From positions 1-64,000 of the forward strand of contig NZ_JBBMFK010000011.1 in assembly GCF_040096055.1 (NCBI RefSeq): a DNA stretch of 64,000 nucleotides, written 5' to 3'. Position numbers and translations under genes: made by a program. Shown one piece after another: positions 1 to 8,071 of the stretch (its first letter is position 1; every line of letters starts with the position of its first letter). The notes beneath the pieces are model-generated. The model had not been told where the DNA came from, ran no database searches, and worked only from the letters and a program-made list of their open reading frames with translations. The stretch comes from Pseudoflavonifractor intestinihominis. GTDB lineage: Bacteria; Bacillota; Clostridia; Oscillospirales; Oscillospiraceae.

Positions 1-132
1 AACCCGGCCCGGGCCATCGGCATCTACAGCCGGTGCGGCAGCCTGGAGAGCGGCAAGTGGGCCAACGTGGTGCTGCTCAACAGAGACCTGTCCATCCGCA
101 ACGTGATCTTCAAGGGCGAAGTAGTGAAATAA
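1..132 (+). CDS. nagA: N-acetylglucosamine-6-phosphate deacetylase, C-terminal end (partial)
   Basis: This is the last 43 codons of a gene that begins before the window. The peptide starts NPARAIGIYSRCGSLESG and continues with KWANVVLLNRDLSIRNV, which matches the end of NagA. In that family the last strand of the small beta domain carries the pattern GxIxxGKxADLVLLD. The enzyme deacetylates GlcNAc-6-phosphate to glucosamine-6-phosphate in the cytoplasm. The catalytic and metal-binding residues lie outside the window, so only the family can be judged. A strong terminator follows 15 bases after the stop, so nagA ends its transcription unit here. Confidence 0.75.
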   Translation, partial: NPARAIGIYSRCGSLESGKWANVVLLNRDLSIRNVIFKGEVVK

Positions 133-146
133 CCGCACAGTTGTGC

Positions 147-183
147 AAAAATAGCCGTCCCGGTTGGGGACGGCTATTTTTTT
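147..183 (+). terminator. Rho-independent terminator after nagA
   Basis: A 14-base arm (AAAAATAGCCGTCC) pairs with GGGACGGCTATTTTT after a short loop, followed by a run of T. It separates nagA from the GH35 gene. Confidence 0.9.
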
Positions 184-213
184 ATCCGGGCGGAACAGGG
201 CGCGGCCTGACGA

Positions 214-242
214 TTGCCGGGAACGCGCCGTTGTGGTAAGAT
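214..242 (+). promoter_or_regulatory. Putative sigma-A promoter of the GH35 gene
   Basis: TTGCCG and TAAGAT are separated by 17 bases, with a TG two bases before the -10 box (extended -10). It lies just past the nagA terminator and 52 bases before the GH35 start codon. Confidence 0.5.
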
Positions 243-293
243 GGTCCACAGCACAGGGGCGGCGCCATGCCGTCCCGGACAGGGAGGCATCAT

Positions 294-2033
294 ATGAGCC
301 GCTTTGAAATCAGAGAGCAATTCTACCTGGACGGCGCGCCCTTCAAAATCATCTCGGGCGCCATCCACTACTTCCGGGTCCACCCGGCCTACTGGCGGGA
401 CCGGCTGGAGAAGCTGCGGGCCATGGGCTGCAACTGCGTGGAGACCTATGTGCCCTGGAACCTCCATGAGCCTGCGCCGGGACAGTTCCGCTTTGAGGGC
501 GGGCTGGACCTGGCCGCCTTTCTGCGCACGGCCCAGGCGGTGGGACTGTACGCCATCGTCCGCCCCTCGCCCTACATCTGCGCCGAGTGGGAGTTCGGCG
601 GTCTGCCCGCCTGGCTGCTGTCCGGGGAGGATATGCCCCTCCGGTCCTCCGAGGGCCCCTTTCTCTCCCACGTGGCCAGGTACTACAGGCGGCTCTTCCA
701 GGAGCTGGCCCCCATGCAGATCGACCGGGGCGGGCCGGTGCTCCTGATGCAGGTGGAGAATGAGTTCGGCGTCTGGGGCAGGGAGGACCCGGCCTACCTG
801 GAGGGCCTGGCCGGGCTGATGCGGGAGAACGGCGCCACCGTGCCCTTCATCACGGCGGACAACCTGGACGAGCACGCCCTGGACCGGGGCGGCATGGTCG
901 GCGCGCTGTCCACCGTCAACTTCGGCTCCGGCGCAGCGGAGAAGCTGGAGGTGCTCCGGCCCCACGCCAAGGGCGGCCCGCTGATGGTCACCGAGTTCTG
1001 GGTGGGGTGGTTTGACGCCTGGGGGGACGTGCACCACACCGCCGGGGCGAAGGAGAACGCCGCCGACCTGGATGAGATCCTGCGCCGGGGCAGCGTGAAC
1101 TTCTACATGTTCCACGGCGGCACCAACCCGGGGCTGTACAACGGCTCCAACTACTTTGACCACCTCACCCCCGACGTGACCTCCTACGACTACGGCTCCC
1201 CCCTCACCGAGGACGGCCGGGAGACGGAGAAATACCGGGCCTTCCAGCGGGTCATCGGGAAATACGCCCCCATCCCCCGGGTAGAGCTGACCACGGAGAT
1301 CGTCCGCCGGGGCTACGGCGCTCTGGAGGCGTCGGGCCGGGTGGGCCTCTTTGACGCCCTGGACAGTCTGGGACAGCCCGTGGCGCTGGACACCCCCAGA
1401 TCCATGGAGCGGCTGGGCCAGAGCTGCGGGTATATCCTCTACCGGACCACCCTGCCCGCAGGGACCCGGGCCAAGTGTCTGGAACTGACAAACGCGGCGG
1501 ACCGGGCCTTGATTTTCCTGGACGGCGTGCCGGCGCTCACCCTGATGGACCGGGCGCTGGAGGGCCCCCACAGCGTGGACTGGGCGCTGGAGCGTGACAC
1601 CCGCCTGGACATCCTGGTGGAGAACCTGGGCCGGGTGAACTACGGCCCCAGGATGGCCCGGCAGCGCAAGGGCATCGACGGTCCGGTGCTGCTGGACGGC
1701 GTGCCGGTGACCGATTGGCAGGCCTGGCCCCTGTCCATGGAGGGACTGAAGGGCCTGAAGTTCGGAGGCCGGGCGGCGGGCCCCGCCTTCTACCGCTTCA
1801 CCTTCCGCCCGGAGGAGCGGGGGGACACCTTCCTGGACACCACGGGCTGGGGCAAGGGCTGCGCCCTGCTCAACGGGGTGAATATCGGCCGCTTCTGGGA
1901 CATCGGCCCCCAGCGCAGGCTGTACATCCCCGGCCCCATGCTCAGAGAGGGGGAGAACGAGCTCATCCTCTTCGAGAGCGAGGGGAGGGCGCCCGGAACC
2001 GTGACCCTGGCGGCGGAGCCCGACCTGGGCTGA
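294..2033 (+). CDS. Glycoside hydrolase family 35 beta-galactosidase
   Basis: The protein has 579 residues and no signal peptide, so it probably acts in the cytoplasm on imported galactosides. The N-terminal half is a GH35 TIM barrel: the entry signature ISGAIHYFRVHPAYW, then QVENEFG with the acid/base Glu at about residue 157, and VTEFWVGWFDAWG with the nucleophile Glu at about residue 234. The C-terminal 200 residues look like the beta-sandwich domains usual for short bacterial GH35 enzymes. ATG 294 is chosen because AGGGAGG lies seven bases upstream; an in-frame ATG at 267 has no such site. The exact substrate (beta-1,3 or beta-1,4 galactoside, host glycan or plant fibre) cannot be told from sequence. 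The neighbouring nagA end would fit host-glycan use, but that is inference. Confidence 0.93.
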   Translation: MSRFEIREQFYLDGAPFKIISGAIHYFRVHPAYWRDRLEKLRAMGCNCVETYVPWNLHEPAPGQFRFEGGLDLAAFLRTAQAVGLYAIVRPSPYICAEWEFGGLPAWLLSGEDMPLRSSEGPFLSHVARYYRRLFQELAPMQIDRGGPVLLMQVENEFGVWGREDPAYLEGLAGLMRENGATVPFITADNLDEHALDRGGMVGALSTVNFGSGAAEKLEVLRPHAKGGPLMVTEFWVGWFDAWGDVHHTAGAKENAADLDEILRRGSVNFYMFHGGTNPGLYNGSNYFDHLTPDVTSYDYGSPLTEDGRETEKYRAFQRVIGKYAPIPRVELTTEIVRRGYGALEASGRVGLFDALDSLGQPVALDTPRSMERLGQSCGYILYRTTLPAGTRAKCLELTNAADRALIFLDGVPALTLMDRALEGPHSVDWALERDTRLDILVENLGRVNYGPRMARQRKGIDGPVLLDGVPVTDWQAWPLSMEGLKGLKFGGRAAGPAFYRFTFRPEERGDTFLDTTGWGKGCALLNGVNIGRFWDIGPQRRLYIPGPMLREGENELILFESEGRAPGTVTLAAEPDLG

Positions 2034-2042
2034 GGGGGCGGA

Positions 2043-2071
2043 TTGCCTTTTTCCCGCCGCCGGGTTATACT
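2043..2071 (+). promoter_or_regulatory. Sigma-A promoter of topB
   Basis: TTGCCT and TATACT are spaced by 17 bases, about 35 bases before the topB start. Confidence 0.65.
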
Positions 2072-2105
2072 GTTGCTATGACTTCGAAAAAGGAGCGTGA
2101 GGACG

Positions 2106-4292
2106 GTGTCCAAGACGCTGGTACTGGCAGAAAAACCCTCTGTGGGCCGGGAGCTGGCCCGGGTGCTGGGCTGCAAACACCAGGGAGAGGGCTGCCTGGA
2201 GGGGGACCGATATGTGGTCACCTGGGCCCTGGGCCATCTGGTGGAGCTGTCGCCCCCGGAGGAGTACGACAAGGCCTGGGCCAAGTGGGACATGCTCACC
2301 CTGCCCATGCTGCCCGAGAAGATGAAGACCCAGGTCATCCCCCAGACCGGCCGCCAGTTCCGGGCCGTCCAGGCCCTCATGCGCCGGGGAGACATCTCCG
2401 ACCTGGTCATCGCCACCGACTCGGGCCGCGAGGGCGAGCTGGTGGCCCGGTGGATCATGGAGAAGGCGGGCTGGAAGAAGCCGGCCAAACGGCTGTGGAT
2501 CTCCTCCCAGACCGACAAGGCCATCAAGGAGGGCTTCGCCCACCTGCGCCCGGCATCGGAGTACGACAACCTGTTCCGCTCCGCCCGGGCCCGCAGCGAG
2601 GCCGACTGGCTGGTGGGCCTGAACGTGACCAGGGCCCTGACCTGCAAGTTCAACGCCCAGCTCTCCGCCGGGCGGGTCCAGACCCCCACCCTGGCCCTTA
2701 TCGTGGACCGGGAGCAGGAGATCCGCCGGTTCGTGCCCAAGGACTTCTTCACCCTGGTGGCCAAAACTCCCGGCTTCACTGCCACCTGGCGGGACAAGAA
2801 GGGCCAGGCCAGGATCTTTGACCGGGCGCAGGCCGAGGCTCTGGCCAAGAAGCTGGAGGGCAAGACCGGCGTGCTCACCCAGGTGAAGAAGACCTGGAAG
2901 CAGACCCCGCCGCCCCCGGCCTACGACCTGACCGAGCTCCAGCGGGACGCCAACCGGAAGTACGCCTACTCCGCCAAGGAGACGCTGTCCATCATGCAGA
3001 ATCTCTACGAGATTCACAAGGTGCTCACCTACCCCCGCACCGACTCCCGCTACATCTCCGACGACGTGGTGCCCACCCTGCCGGAGCGTCTACGCAGCGT
3101 GATGGTGGACGAGTACAAGCCCCTGGCCCAGCAGATCATGCGCAATCGTCCCCTCCAGACCCGGTATCTGGTCAACAACGCCAAGGTCACCGACCACCAC
3201 GCCATCATCCCCACCGAGGAGCAGCCCGACCTGTGGCGGCTCACCGGGCCGGAGCGGAACATCTACGACCTGGTGGTCCGCCGGTTCCTGGCGGTGCTGC
3301 TGCCCCCCTTCACCTACGAGGAGATCCGCCTGACCATGACGGTGGACGGGGAGACCTTCACCGCCCGGGGCAAGATCGTGAAGGACCAGGGCTGGAAGGC
3401 GGCCTACAGCCGCTTCACCCTGGAGGAGGACGAGGGCGCCGCCGAGGACGAGGACGCGGAGCAGAACCTGCCGCCCCTGAGCCAGGGGGACAAGATCAAG
3501 CTGACCGGGCTGCAGATCAACGCGGGCAAGACGGCGCCCCCCAAGCGGTACACCGAGGCCACCCTCCTCACCGCCATGGAGCACCCCCAGGCCCAGGTGA
3601 AGGACGCGGAGCAGTCCCGCATCCTGGAGGAGACCGGCGGCCTGGGCACCCCGGCCACCCGGGCGGACATCATCGAGAAGCTGTTCTCCGCCTTCTACAT
3701 CGAGCGGCGGGGCAAGGAGCTCTATCCCACCTCCAAGGGTATCCAGGTGGTGGAGCTGGCCCCTTCCGACCTGCGCAGCGCCCAGCTCACCGCCAAATGG
3801 GAGAAGCGGCTGGGGGATATCGCCCAGGGCAGGGAGAAGGAGAGCGCCTTTGTGGGGGAGATGCGGTCCTACGCCTCCCGGCTGGTGAGCGAGGTCAAGG
3901 CCAGCGACGCGTCCTACCACCACGACAACCAGACCCGCACCCCATGCCCCGACTGCGGCAAGTACCTGCTCAAGGTCAAGACCAAGCGGGGGGAGATGCT
4001 GGTGTGTCCCGACCGGGAGTGCGGCTACCGCCGCAGCGTCAAGCAGATCACCAACGCCCGCTGCCCCAACTGCCATAAGAAGATGGAGCTGCGGGGCGAG
4101 GGGGAGAAGCAGATGTTCGCCTGTGTGTGCGGCTACCGGGAGAAGCTGAGCGACTTCAAGAAGCGCCGCTCGGAGAAATCAGCAGGCAAGGGGGATGTGC
4201 GCCGCTATTTGGAGCAGCAGGACCGCCGGGAGGAGCAGGGCTCCTCGGCCATGGCGGAGCAGCTGAAGAAGTGGCTGGAGCAGAACAAATAG
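2106..4292 (+). CDS. topB: DNA topoisomerase III (type IA)
   Basis: The protein has 728 residues. It opens with a Toprim domain (SKTLVLAEKPSVGRELARVL, then the acidic motif ATDSGREGE near residue 108). The type IA core follows, with the catalytic tyrosine in TYPRTDSRYI at about residue 309. The C-terminus carries two zinc-binding modules with CxxC pairs (CPDCGKYLL... CPDREC and CPNCHKK... CVC) and a charged tail. Topoisomerase III decatenates single-stranded DNA junctions and helps resolve replication and recombination intermediates. The start is GTG 2106: AAAGGAG ends about ten bases before it and family members begin with SKTLVLAEKPS. GTG 2097 is possible but sits almost on the ribosome site. 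Confidence 0.95.
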   Translation: MSKTLVLAEKPSVGRELARVLGCKHQGEGCLEGDRYVVTWALGHLVELSPPEEYDKAWAKWDMLTLPMLPEKMKTQVIPQTGRQFRAVQALMRRGDISDLVIATDSGREGELVARWIMEKAGWKKPAKRLWISSQTDKAIKEGFAHLRPASEYDNLFRSARARSEADWLVGLNVTRALTCKFNAQLSAGRVQTPTLALIVDREQEIRRFVPKDFFTLVAKTPGFTATWRDKKGQARIFDRAQAEALAKKLEGKTGVLTQVKKTWKQTPPPPAYDLTELQRDANRKYAYSAKETLSIMQNLYEIHKVLTYPRTDSRYISDDVVPTLPERLRSVMVDEYKPLAQQIMRNRPLQTRYLVNNAKVTDHHAIIPTEEQPDLWRLTGPERNIYDLVVRRFLAVLLPPFTYEEIRLTMTVDGETFTARGKIVKDQGWKAAYSRFTLEEDEGAAEDEDAEQNLPPLSQGDKIKLTGLQINAGKTAPPKRYTEATLLTAMEHPQAQVKDAEQSRILEETGGLGTPATRADIIEKLFSAFYIERRGKELYPTSKGIQVVELAPSDLRSAQLTAKWEKRLGDIAQGREKESAFVGEMRSYASRLVSEVKASDASYHHDNQTRTPCPDCGKYLLKVKTKRGEMLVCPDRECGYRRSVKQITNARCPNCHKKMELRGEGEKQMFACVCGYREKLSDFKKRRSEKSAGKGDVRRYLEQQDRREEQGSSAMAEQLKKWLEQNK

Positions 4293-4317
4293 AATACGGG
4301 GCACAGGATGAAACAGA

Positions 4318-4351
4318 ATGGAGCCATGGGAAGACCATGGCTCCATTTTTT
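4318..4351 (+). terminator. Rho-independent terminator after topB
   Basis: ATGGAGCCATGG pairs perfectly with CCATGGCTCCAT across a five-base loop and runs into six T residues. Confidence 0.9.
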
Positions 4352-4541
4352 GAACATCGGGTTGGACCGTGTAAGAATTGGGCCATAAGGAGGGCTGATA
4401 TGCTTTTTGCACAATGTCGGAAAAATAACACGCATTGATTTGGTAATGTTCAACAGGAGGGCGGCGTGCTAAGATGAGGTCAATCAAAAAAGAGAACCTT
4501 TCCATAGGGAAAACAGCAGAACAGAAAGGATGGAACTCATT

Positions 4542-4802
4542 ATGTACGAGGAAAAAATCACCATTCAGAATCAGAGCGGCCTGCACGCCCGTCCGGCCTC
4601 CGAGCTGGTCGAGGTCAGCTCCAAGTACGCAAGCGACATTATCCTGGTCCATGAGGACGACGAGATCAATGCCAAGAGCATCATCAGCGTGCTCTCCGGC
4701 GGCATCCTGCCCGGTATGGAGGTTATGCTCCAGGTGGAGGGGAGCGATGAGCGGGAGGCGGCCCAGGCGGTCTCCGCGCTGCTGCACAATCTGCCCGACT
4801 GA
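4542..4802 (+). CDS. HPr-family phosphocarrier protein (first of two)
   Basis: The protein has 86 residues when started at ATG 4542. This start puts the phospho-accepting histidine of SGLHARPAS at position 15 and the regulatory serine of NAKSIIS at position 46, the canonical HPr numbering. An upstream ATG at 4530 overlaps the ribosome site GAAAGGA and would break that numbering. HPr carries phosphate from enzyme I to PTS EII complexes; in Firmicutes HPr kinase modifies Ser46 for carbon catabolite control. No ptsI lies nearby. The next gene, 27 bases on, is a truncated PRD-type regulator, a class that HPr phosphorylates. A second HPr lies at 16458-16721, so the roles may be divided, but which one serves general PTS transport is not visible. 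Confidence 0.9.
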   Translation: MYEEKITIQNQSGLHARPASELVEVSSKYASDIILVHEDDEINAKSIISVLSGGILPGMEVMLQVEGSDEREAAQAVSALLHNLPD

Positions 4803-4829
4803 CGAGACAAATGGAATGGAGGAGCGCAA

Positions 4830-5240
4830 GTGGAATTAAAGAGCCGACAGACCTATATCCTGCGCAGTCTGCTGGATGCGGAACAGGGCCTGACCTCCTC
4901 CTACCTGCTTCAGGTACTTGGCATTGCCAAACGGACCTTTTACTATGACGTGGAGAAGATCAACGACTATCTGGCGCAGTACCGGATGGGCCGCCTGGTG
5001 ATCGGCGGGCAGCGCATCCGGGCGGAGATCTCCGACCGGGCGGCCCTGGACCGCCAGCTGCGCAAGAACAGCAGTTACTTCTTCTCCGTCGCCGAGCGCC
5101 GGGCCATGGAGATCCTCTACATCGCAGTGGGCGCCCCCGTCGTCCTCACCGGCGAGGAGATGGCCGCCGTCCGGGTGCGGATGCAGAGCTACGGCCAGGC
5201 CAAGAAGCCCGGCGAGCCCAAGGATACGGTGGGCTACTGA
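4830..5240 (+). pseudogene. N-terminal fragment of a PRD/BglG-type transcription regulator
   Basis: The reading frame has 136 codons, starts at GTG 4830 and has GGAGGA six bases upstream. Residues 3-55 form a helix-turn-helix like the first domain of MtlR/LicR regulators (SYLLQVLGIAKRTFYYDVEKINDYL). Residues 85-110 (FSVAERRAMEILYIAVGAPVVLT) look like the beginning of the second helix-turn-helix. Full members run about 500-700 residues with PRD and EII-like domains, and nothing matching these follows. The last 25 residues have lost family resemblance. It directly follows an HPr gene. I read it as the remnant of a PTS regulator, though a stand-alone DNA-binding protein cannot be excluded. Confidence 0.6.
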
Positions 5241-5269
5241 GCGCGTAACAGGGCGTGAGCCCATCCGGT

Positions 5270-5297
5270 GTCCGCAGGCGGGTTTCCGCCTGCGGAC
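5270..5297. other. Perfect hairpin before the alcohol dehydrogenase pair
   Basis: GTCCGCAGGCGG pairs with CCGCCTGCGGAC across a GTTT loop. There is no T-run after it, so it may be an inefficient terminator, an mRNA stabiliser or an operator. Confidence 0.5.
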
Positions 5298-5321
5298 ATA
5301 CTTAATCAGGGAGGCTGACAG

Positions 5322-6360
5322 ATGAACGGAACCATGAAGCAGGCCATGCTGTTCGGCGTGGAGGACATCCGCATAATAGAGCAGCCCATTCCCGATCCCG
5401 GCCCGGGGGAGGTGCTGGTAAAAAACAGGATCTCCACCACCTGCGGTACGGATGTGAAAAATTTCAGGCGGGGCTACCCGCTCCTCAAGCCGCCCCACCC
5501 CTATGGACATGAGTTCTCCGGCGTGGTGGCCGCCGTGGGCGCGGGCGTGGAGCACGTGAAGGAGGGGGACCGGGTGGCCTGCCACAACACCGCCCCCTGC
5601 GGCCGCTGCTACTACTGCAAGCACGGCCAGCCCTTCATGTGCGAGACACTGACCTACTGCCGGGGGACCTACGCGGAGTATGTCAAGGTCCCGGCGCCCA
5701 TTGTGGCACAGAACATGTTCGTCATTCCGGACAGCCTCTCCCACAAGGCGGCCTCCCTGATGGAGCCCTTCTCCTGCGCGGTCTACGGCATTGAGAACTG
5801 CCCCATTGCCCTGGGCGACTTTGTGGTGGTCAACGGCGCGGGACCCATCGGCCTGATGTTCGCCCGGCTGGCGGTGCTCCGGGGCGCCAAAGTGCTGGTG
5901 ACTGACATGGTGCCCAGCCGCCTGGAGACGGCCCGCCGTCTGGGCGTGTGGAAGGCGCTGGATCTCACCGGCGTGGAGGACACGGTGGCCGCCGTCCGGG
6001 CGCTCACCGACCGGGAGCGGGGCGCCGACGTGGTCATTGAGGCCACCGGGCTCATTCAGGTCTGGGAGACCAGCGTGAAGATGGCCCGGAAGGGGGGCTT
6101 TGTGCTCCTCTTCGGCGGCACAAAGGCGGGCAGCGTGCTCCACGTGGACGCCACCCTGCTCCACTACTCCCAGCTCACCGTCAAGGGCGTGTACCACACC
6201 ACCCCCCGCCCATGTGGCGGCGGCGCTGGAGCTGCTGAAGCTGGGGGTCATCTCGGCGGAGGATTTTATTCAGAACGAGTATCCCATGGACCAGCTGGAG
6301 GCCGCCATCCGGGAGCACGCCTCCGGCGCGGTCATCAAAAACTGTATTGTCTACGATTAA
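5322..6360 (+). pseudogene. Zinc-dependent medium-chain alcohol/polyol dehydrogenase, frameshifted
   Basis: Read through one correction, this is a 345-residue medium-chain dehydrogenase of the sorbitol/threonine dehydrogenase type. Visible features are the catalytic zinc ligands in TTCGTDV and YGHEFSG, the structural zinc loop with four cysteines in CGRCYYCKHGQPFMC, and the nucleotide-binding motif NGAGPIGLM. After about codon 294 the frame is lost at a run of six C (6202-6207). Removing one C restores TTPAHVAAALELLKLGVIS and a natural stop at 6360. Left uncorrected, the frame reads on into the next gene as low-complexity peptide. It may be a sequencing error, a real loss, or slippage at the C-run. 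GGGAGG sits eight bases before ATG 5322, and the iron dehydrogenase follows after 15 bases, so the two form an operon. Confidence 0.8.
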
Positions 6361-6375
6361 GAAGGAGGCATTCCC

Positions 6376-7539
6376 ATGTATGGTATCAAGCTGGGCTGCG
6401 GGCATATGTACTGCGGCCAGGATGCGGTCAAGGCCCTGGCGGAGCTGACTGGGGAGCGGAAGCGGGCCTATATCGTCATGAGCGGCACCATCCAGCAGGA
6501 GCTGGGCCAGCTGAAGATGGTCACCGATGTGCTGGAGGGGGCGGGCTTCACCTGCCGGTCCTACACGGACGTGGAGCCGGAGCCCAGCTTCCAGACGGTG
6601 CTGAAGGGCGCGGCGGACATGGCCGAGTTTGCGCCCAACTGGGTCATCGGCTTTGGCGGCGGCTCCGCCATGGACGCGGCCAAGGCCATGTGGGTGTTCT
6701 ACGAGAACCCGGAGTACAAGGAGCTGGAGGACGTCATGCCCCCCAACGAGATCAAGAACCTCCGGGTCAAGGCCAATCTGTGCTGCATCCCCACCTCGGC
6801 GGGCACCGGCAGCGAGGCCACCCGGGCGGCCCTCATCAAGGACACGGTAAAGAAGAAAAAATACTCCATCCGCTGCATGAAGGGCCGCCTGGTGCCCGAC
6901 GTGGCGGTGCTGGACCCCATCTTTACCACCACCATGCCCAAGGGCCTGACGGCCTCCTCCGGCATGGACGCCCTGACCCACGCCATCGAGTCCTATGTGA
7001 CCCCCCAGGCCAACCCCTACTCCGACGCCATGGCCATGGCCTCCTTCCGGTACGGCTATGAGAACCTGGCCGAGTGCTATGAGCACGGGGACAATCTGGA
7101 GGCCCGGGCCAACATGCTGGCCGCCTCCTGCATGGGCGGCATCGCCTTCTCCAACTGCGCCCTGGGCATCGTCCACTCCATCGCCCACACCTTCGGTGCC
7201 GAGTACGGCGTGCCCCACGGGCTGGCCAACGCCATCGTCCTGCCCTACGGCCTCCGCTTCAACATGGAGGACCCCAAGACCGCCAAGCGCTACGGAGAGC
7301 TGGCCGCCCTGGTGGGGGAGACCGACCTGCTGGAGGCGGTGATGAAGCTGCGCCGCAGGATCAACGTCCCCGAGACCATGCGCGAGGTGGTGAAGGACGA
7401 GGCGGACGTGATGGCCAAGCTGGACGCCCTGGTGGACAAGGCCTTTGCGGACGTGTGCACGCCCTTTACGCCCCGGATGCCCAGCCGGGAGGAGATGCGC
7501 AGCCTGATCCTGGAGGTCTACTACGGCGAGCGCCGGTAA
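6376..7539 (+). CDS. Iron-containing alcohol dehydrogenase
   Basis: The protein has 387 residues, the standard length of group III iron alcohol dehydrogenases. The NAD-binding loop is GFGGGSAMDAAKAM near residue 95, followed by PTSAGTGSEAT. Metal ligands are visible in SGMDALTHAIESY (Asp and His) and in IVHSIAHTFGAEYGVPHG (two His). It would interconvert an alcohol or polyol and its carbonyl form with NAD(P). AAGGAGG stands seven bases before the ATG. Pairing with a zinc dehydrogenase and a broken PTS regulator suggests a small polyol or alcohol utilisation locus. The substrate is unknown. Confidence 0.92.
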   Translation: MYGIKLGCGHMYCGQDAVKALAELTGERKRAYIVMSGTIQQELGQLKMVTDVLEGAGFTCRSYTDVEPEPSFQTVLKGAADMAEFAPNWVIGFGGGSAMDAAKAMWVFYENPEYKELEDVMPPNEIKNLRVKANLCCIPTSAGTGSEATRAALIKDTVKKKKYSIRCMKGRLVPDVAVLDPIFTTTMPKGLTASSGMDALTHAIESYVTPQANPYSDAMAMASFRYGYENLAECYEHGDNLEARANMLAASCMGGIAFSNCALGIVHSIAHTFGAEYGVPHGLANAIVLPYGLRFNMEDPKTAKRYGELAALVGETDLLEAVMKLRRRINVPETMREVVKDEADVMAKLDALVDKAFADVCTPFTPRMPSREEMRSLILEVYYGERR

Positions 7540-7549
7540 GCGATCCCAT

Positions 7550-7595
7550 AAAAAAACGGAGAAGCACAGGAAAACCTGTGCTTCTCCGTTTTTTT
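7550..7595. terminator. Bidirectional terminator between the iron dehydrogenase and DUF378 gene
   Basis: A near-perfect inverted repeat (arm AAAACGGAGAAGCACAGG) is flanked by A-run and T-run, so it can stop transcription from both converging genes. Confidence 0.92.
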
Positions 7596-7806
7596 AAGCC
7601 TTGTCGCCGTCAGAGTCCCGGTCCCGGAACAGGAGGGAGATACACCACACGGCAGCCAGGCCGATCAGGGTGTAGATCACCCGGGAGATGGCGCTGTCGG
7701 AGCCGCCGAAGGCGAAAGCCACCAGGTCGAATCCGAAAATGCCGATGCTGCCCCAGTTGAGCCCGCCGACAATGGCCAGGATCAGGGCGATTTTATCCAC
7801 AAACAT
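7594..7806 (-). CDS. DUF378 small membrane protein (YuzA-like)
   Basis: The protein has 70 residues with two membrane segments (about residues 5-32 and 42-62). It shows the DUF378 signature GGLNWGSIGIFGFDLVAF, then RVIYTLIGLAAVW. The function of the family is unknown. A GAGGAGG ribosome site precedes the ATG. A perfect TATAAT on this strand (7864-7869) could be its -10 box, but the matching -35 is poor. It is a single-gene unit that shares its terminator with the gene on the other strand. Confidence 0.85.
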   Translation of the reverse strand: MFVDKIALILAIVGGLNWGSIGIFGFDLVAFAFGGSDSAISRVIYTLIGLAAVWCISLLFRDRDSDGDKA

Positions 7807-7992
7807 TGCGAAGAGACCTCCTCAGATTGGATTCCGCGGATAGCTTCTCCCGGAAAAGGGAGGATTATACGCCGCCGCGGCAAAAAAACACTGCTGAGGC
7901 AAAATGCCGGAGACTCCAAAAAGAATTTTATTTTCCAAAATAATATAAAGTAAAATCTGGGTAAATATCCTGGAAAAGCTTTGAAAGATGCA

Positions 7993-8021
7993 TTGAAAAA
8001 GGAAAAACACAGTGCTATATT
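7993..8021 (+). promoter_or_regulatory. Sigma-A promoter of the secreted phosphoesterase
   Basis: TTGAAA and TATATT are spaced by 17 bases and the -10 is extended by TGC. It gives a leader of about 45 bases. The 265-base gap 7807-8071 holds this promoter and the upstream region of the DUF378 gene; I see nothing else in it. Confidence 0.65.
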
Positions 8022-8071
8022 GTCACTGGTTCCATCAGACCAAAACCAAACCGCAAAGGAAGTTGGATGAA

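Noticed and set aside
6205..7061. Extension of the zinc dehydrogenase frame into the next gene
   Set aside because: After the C-run the peptide becomes Gly/Arg/His-rich and overlaps the iron dehydrogenase in another frame; the correct continuation is in the shifted frame to 6360.
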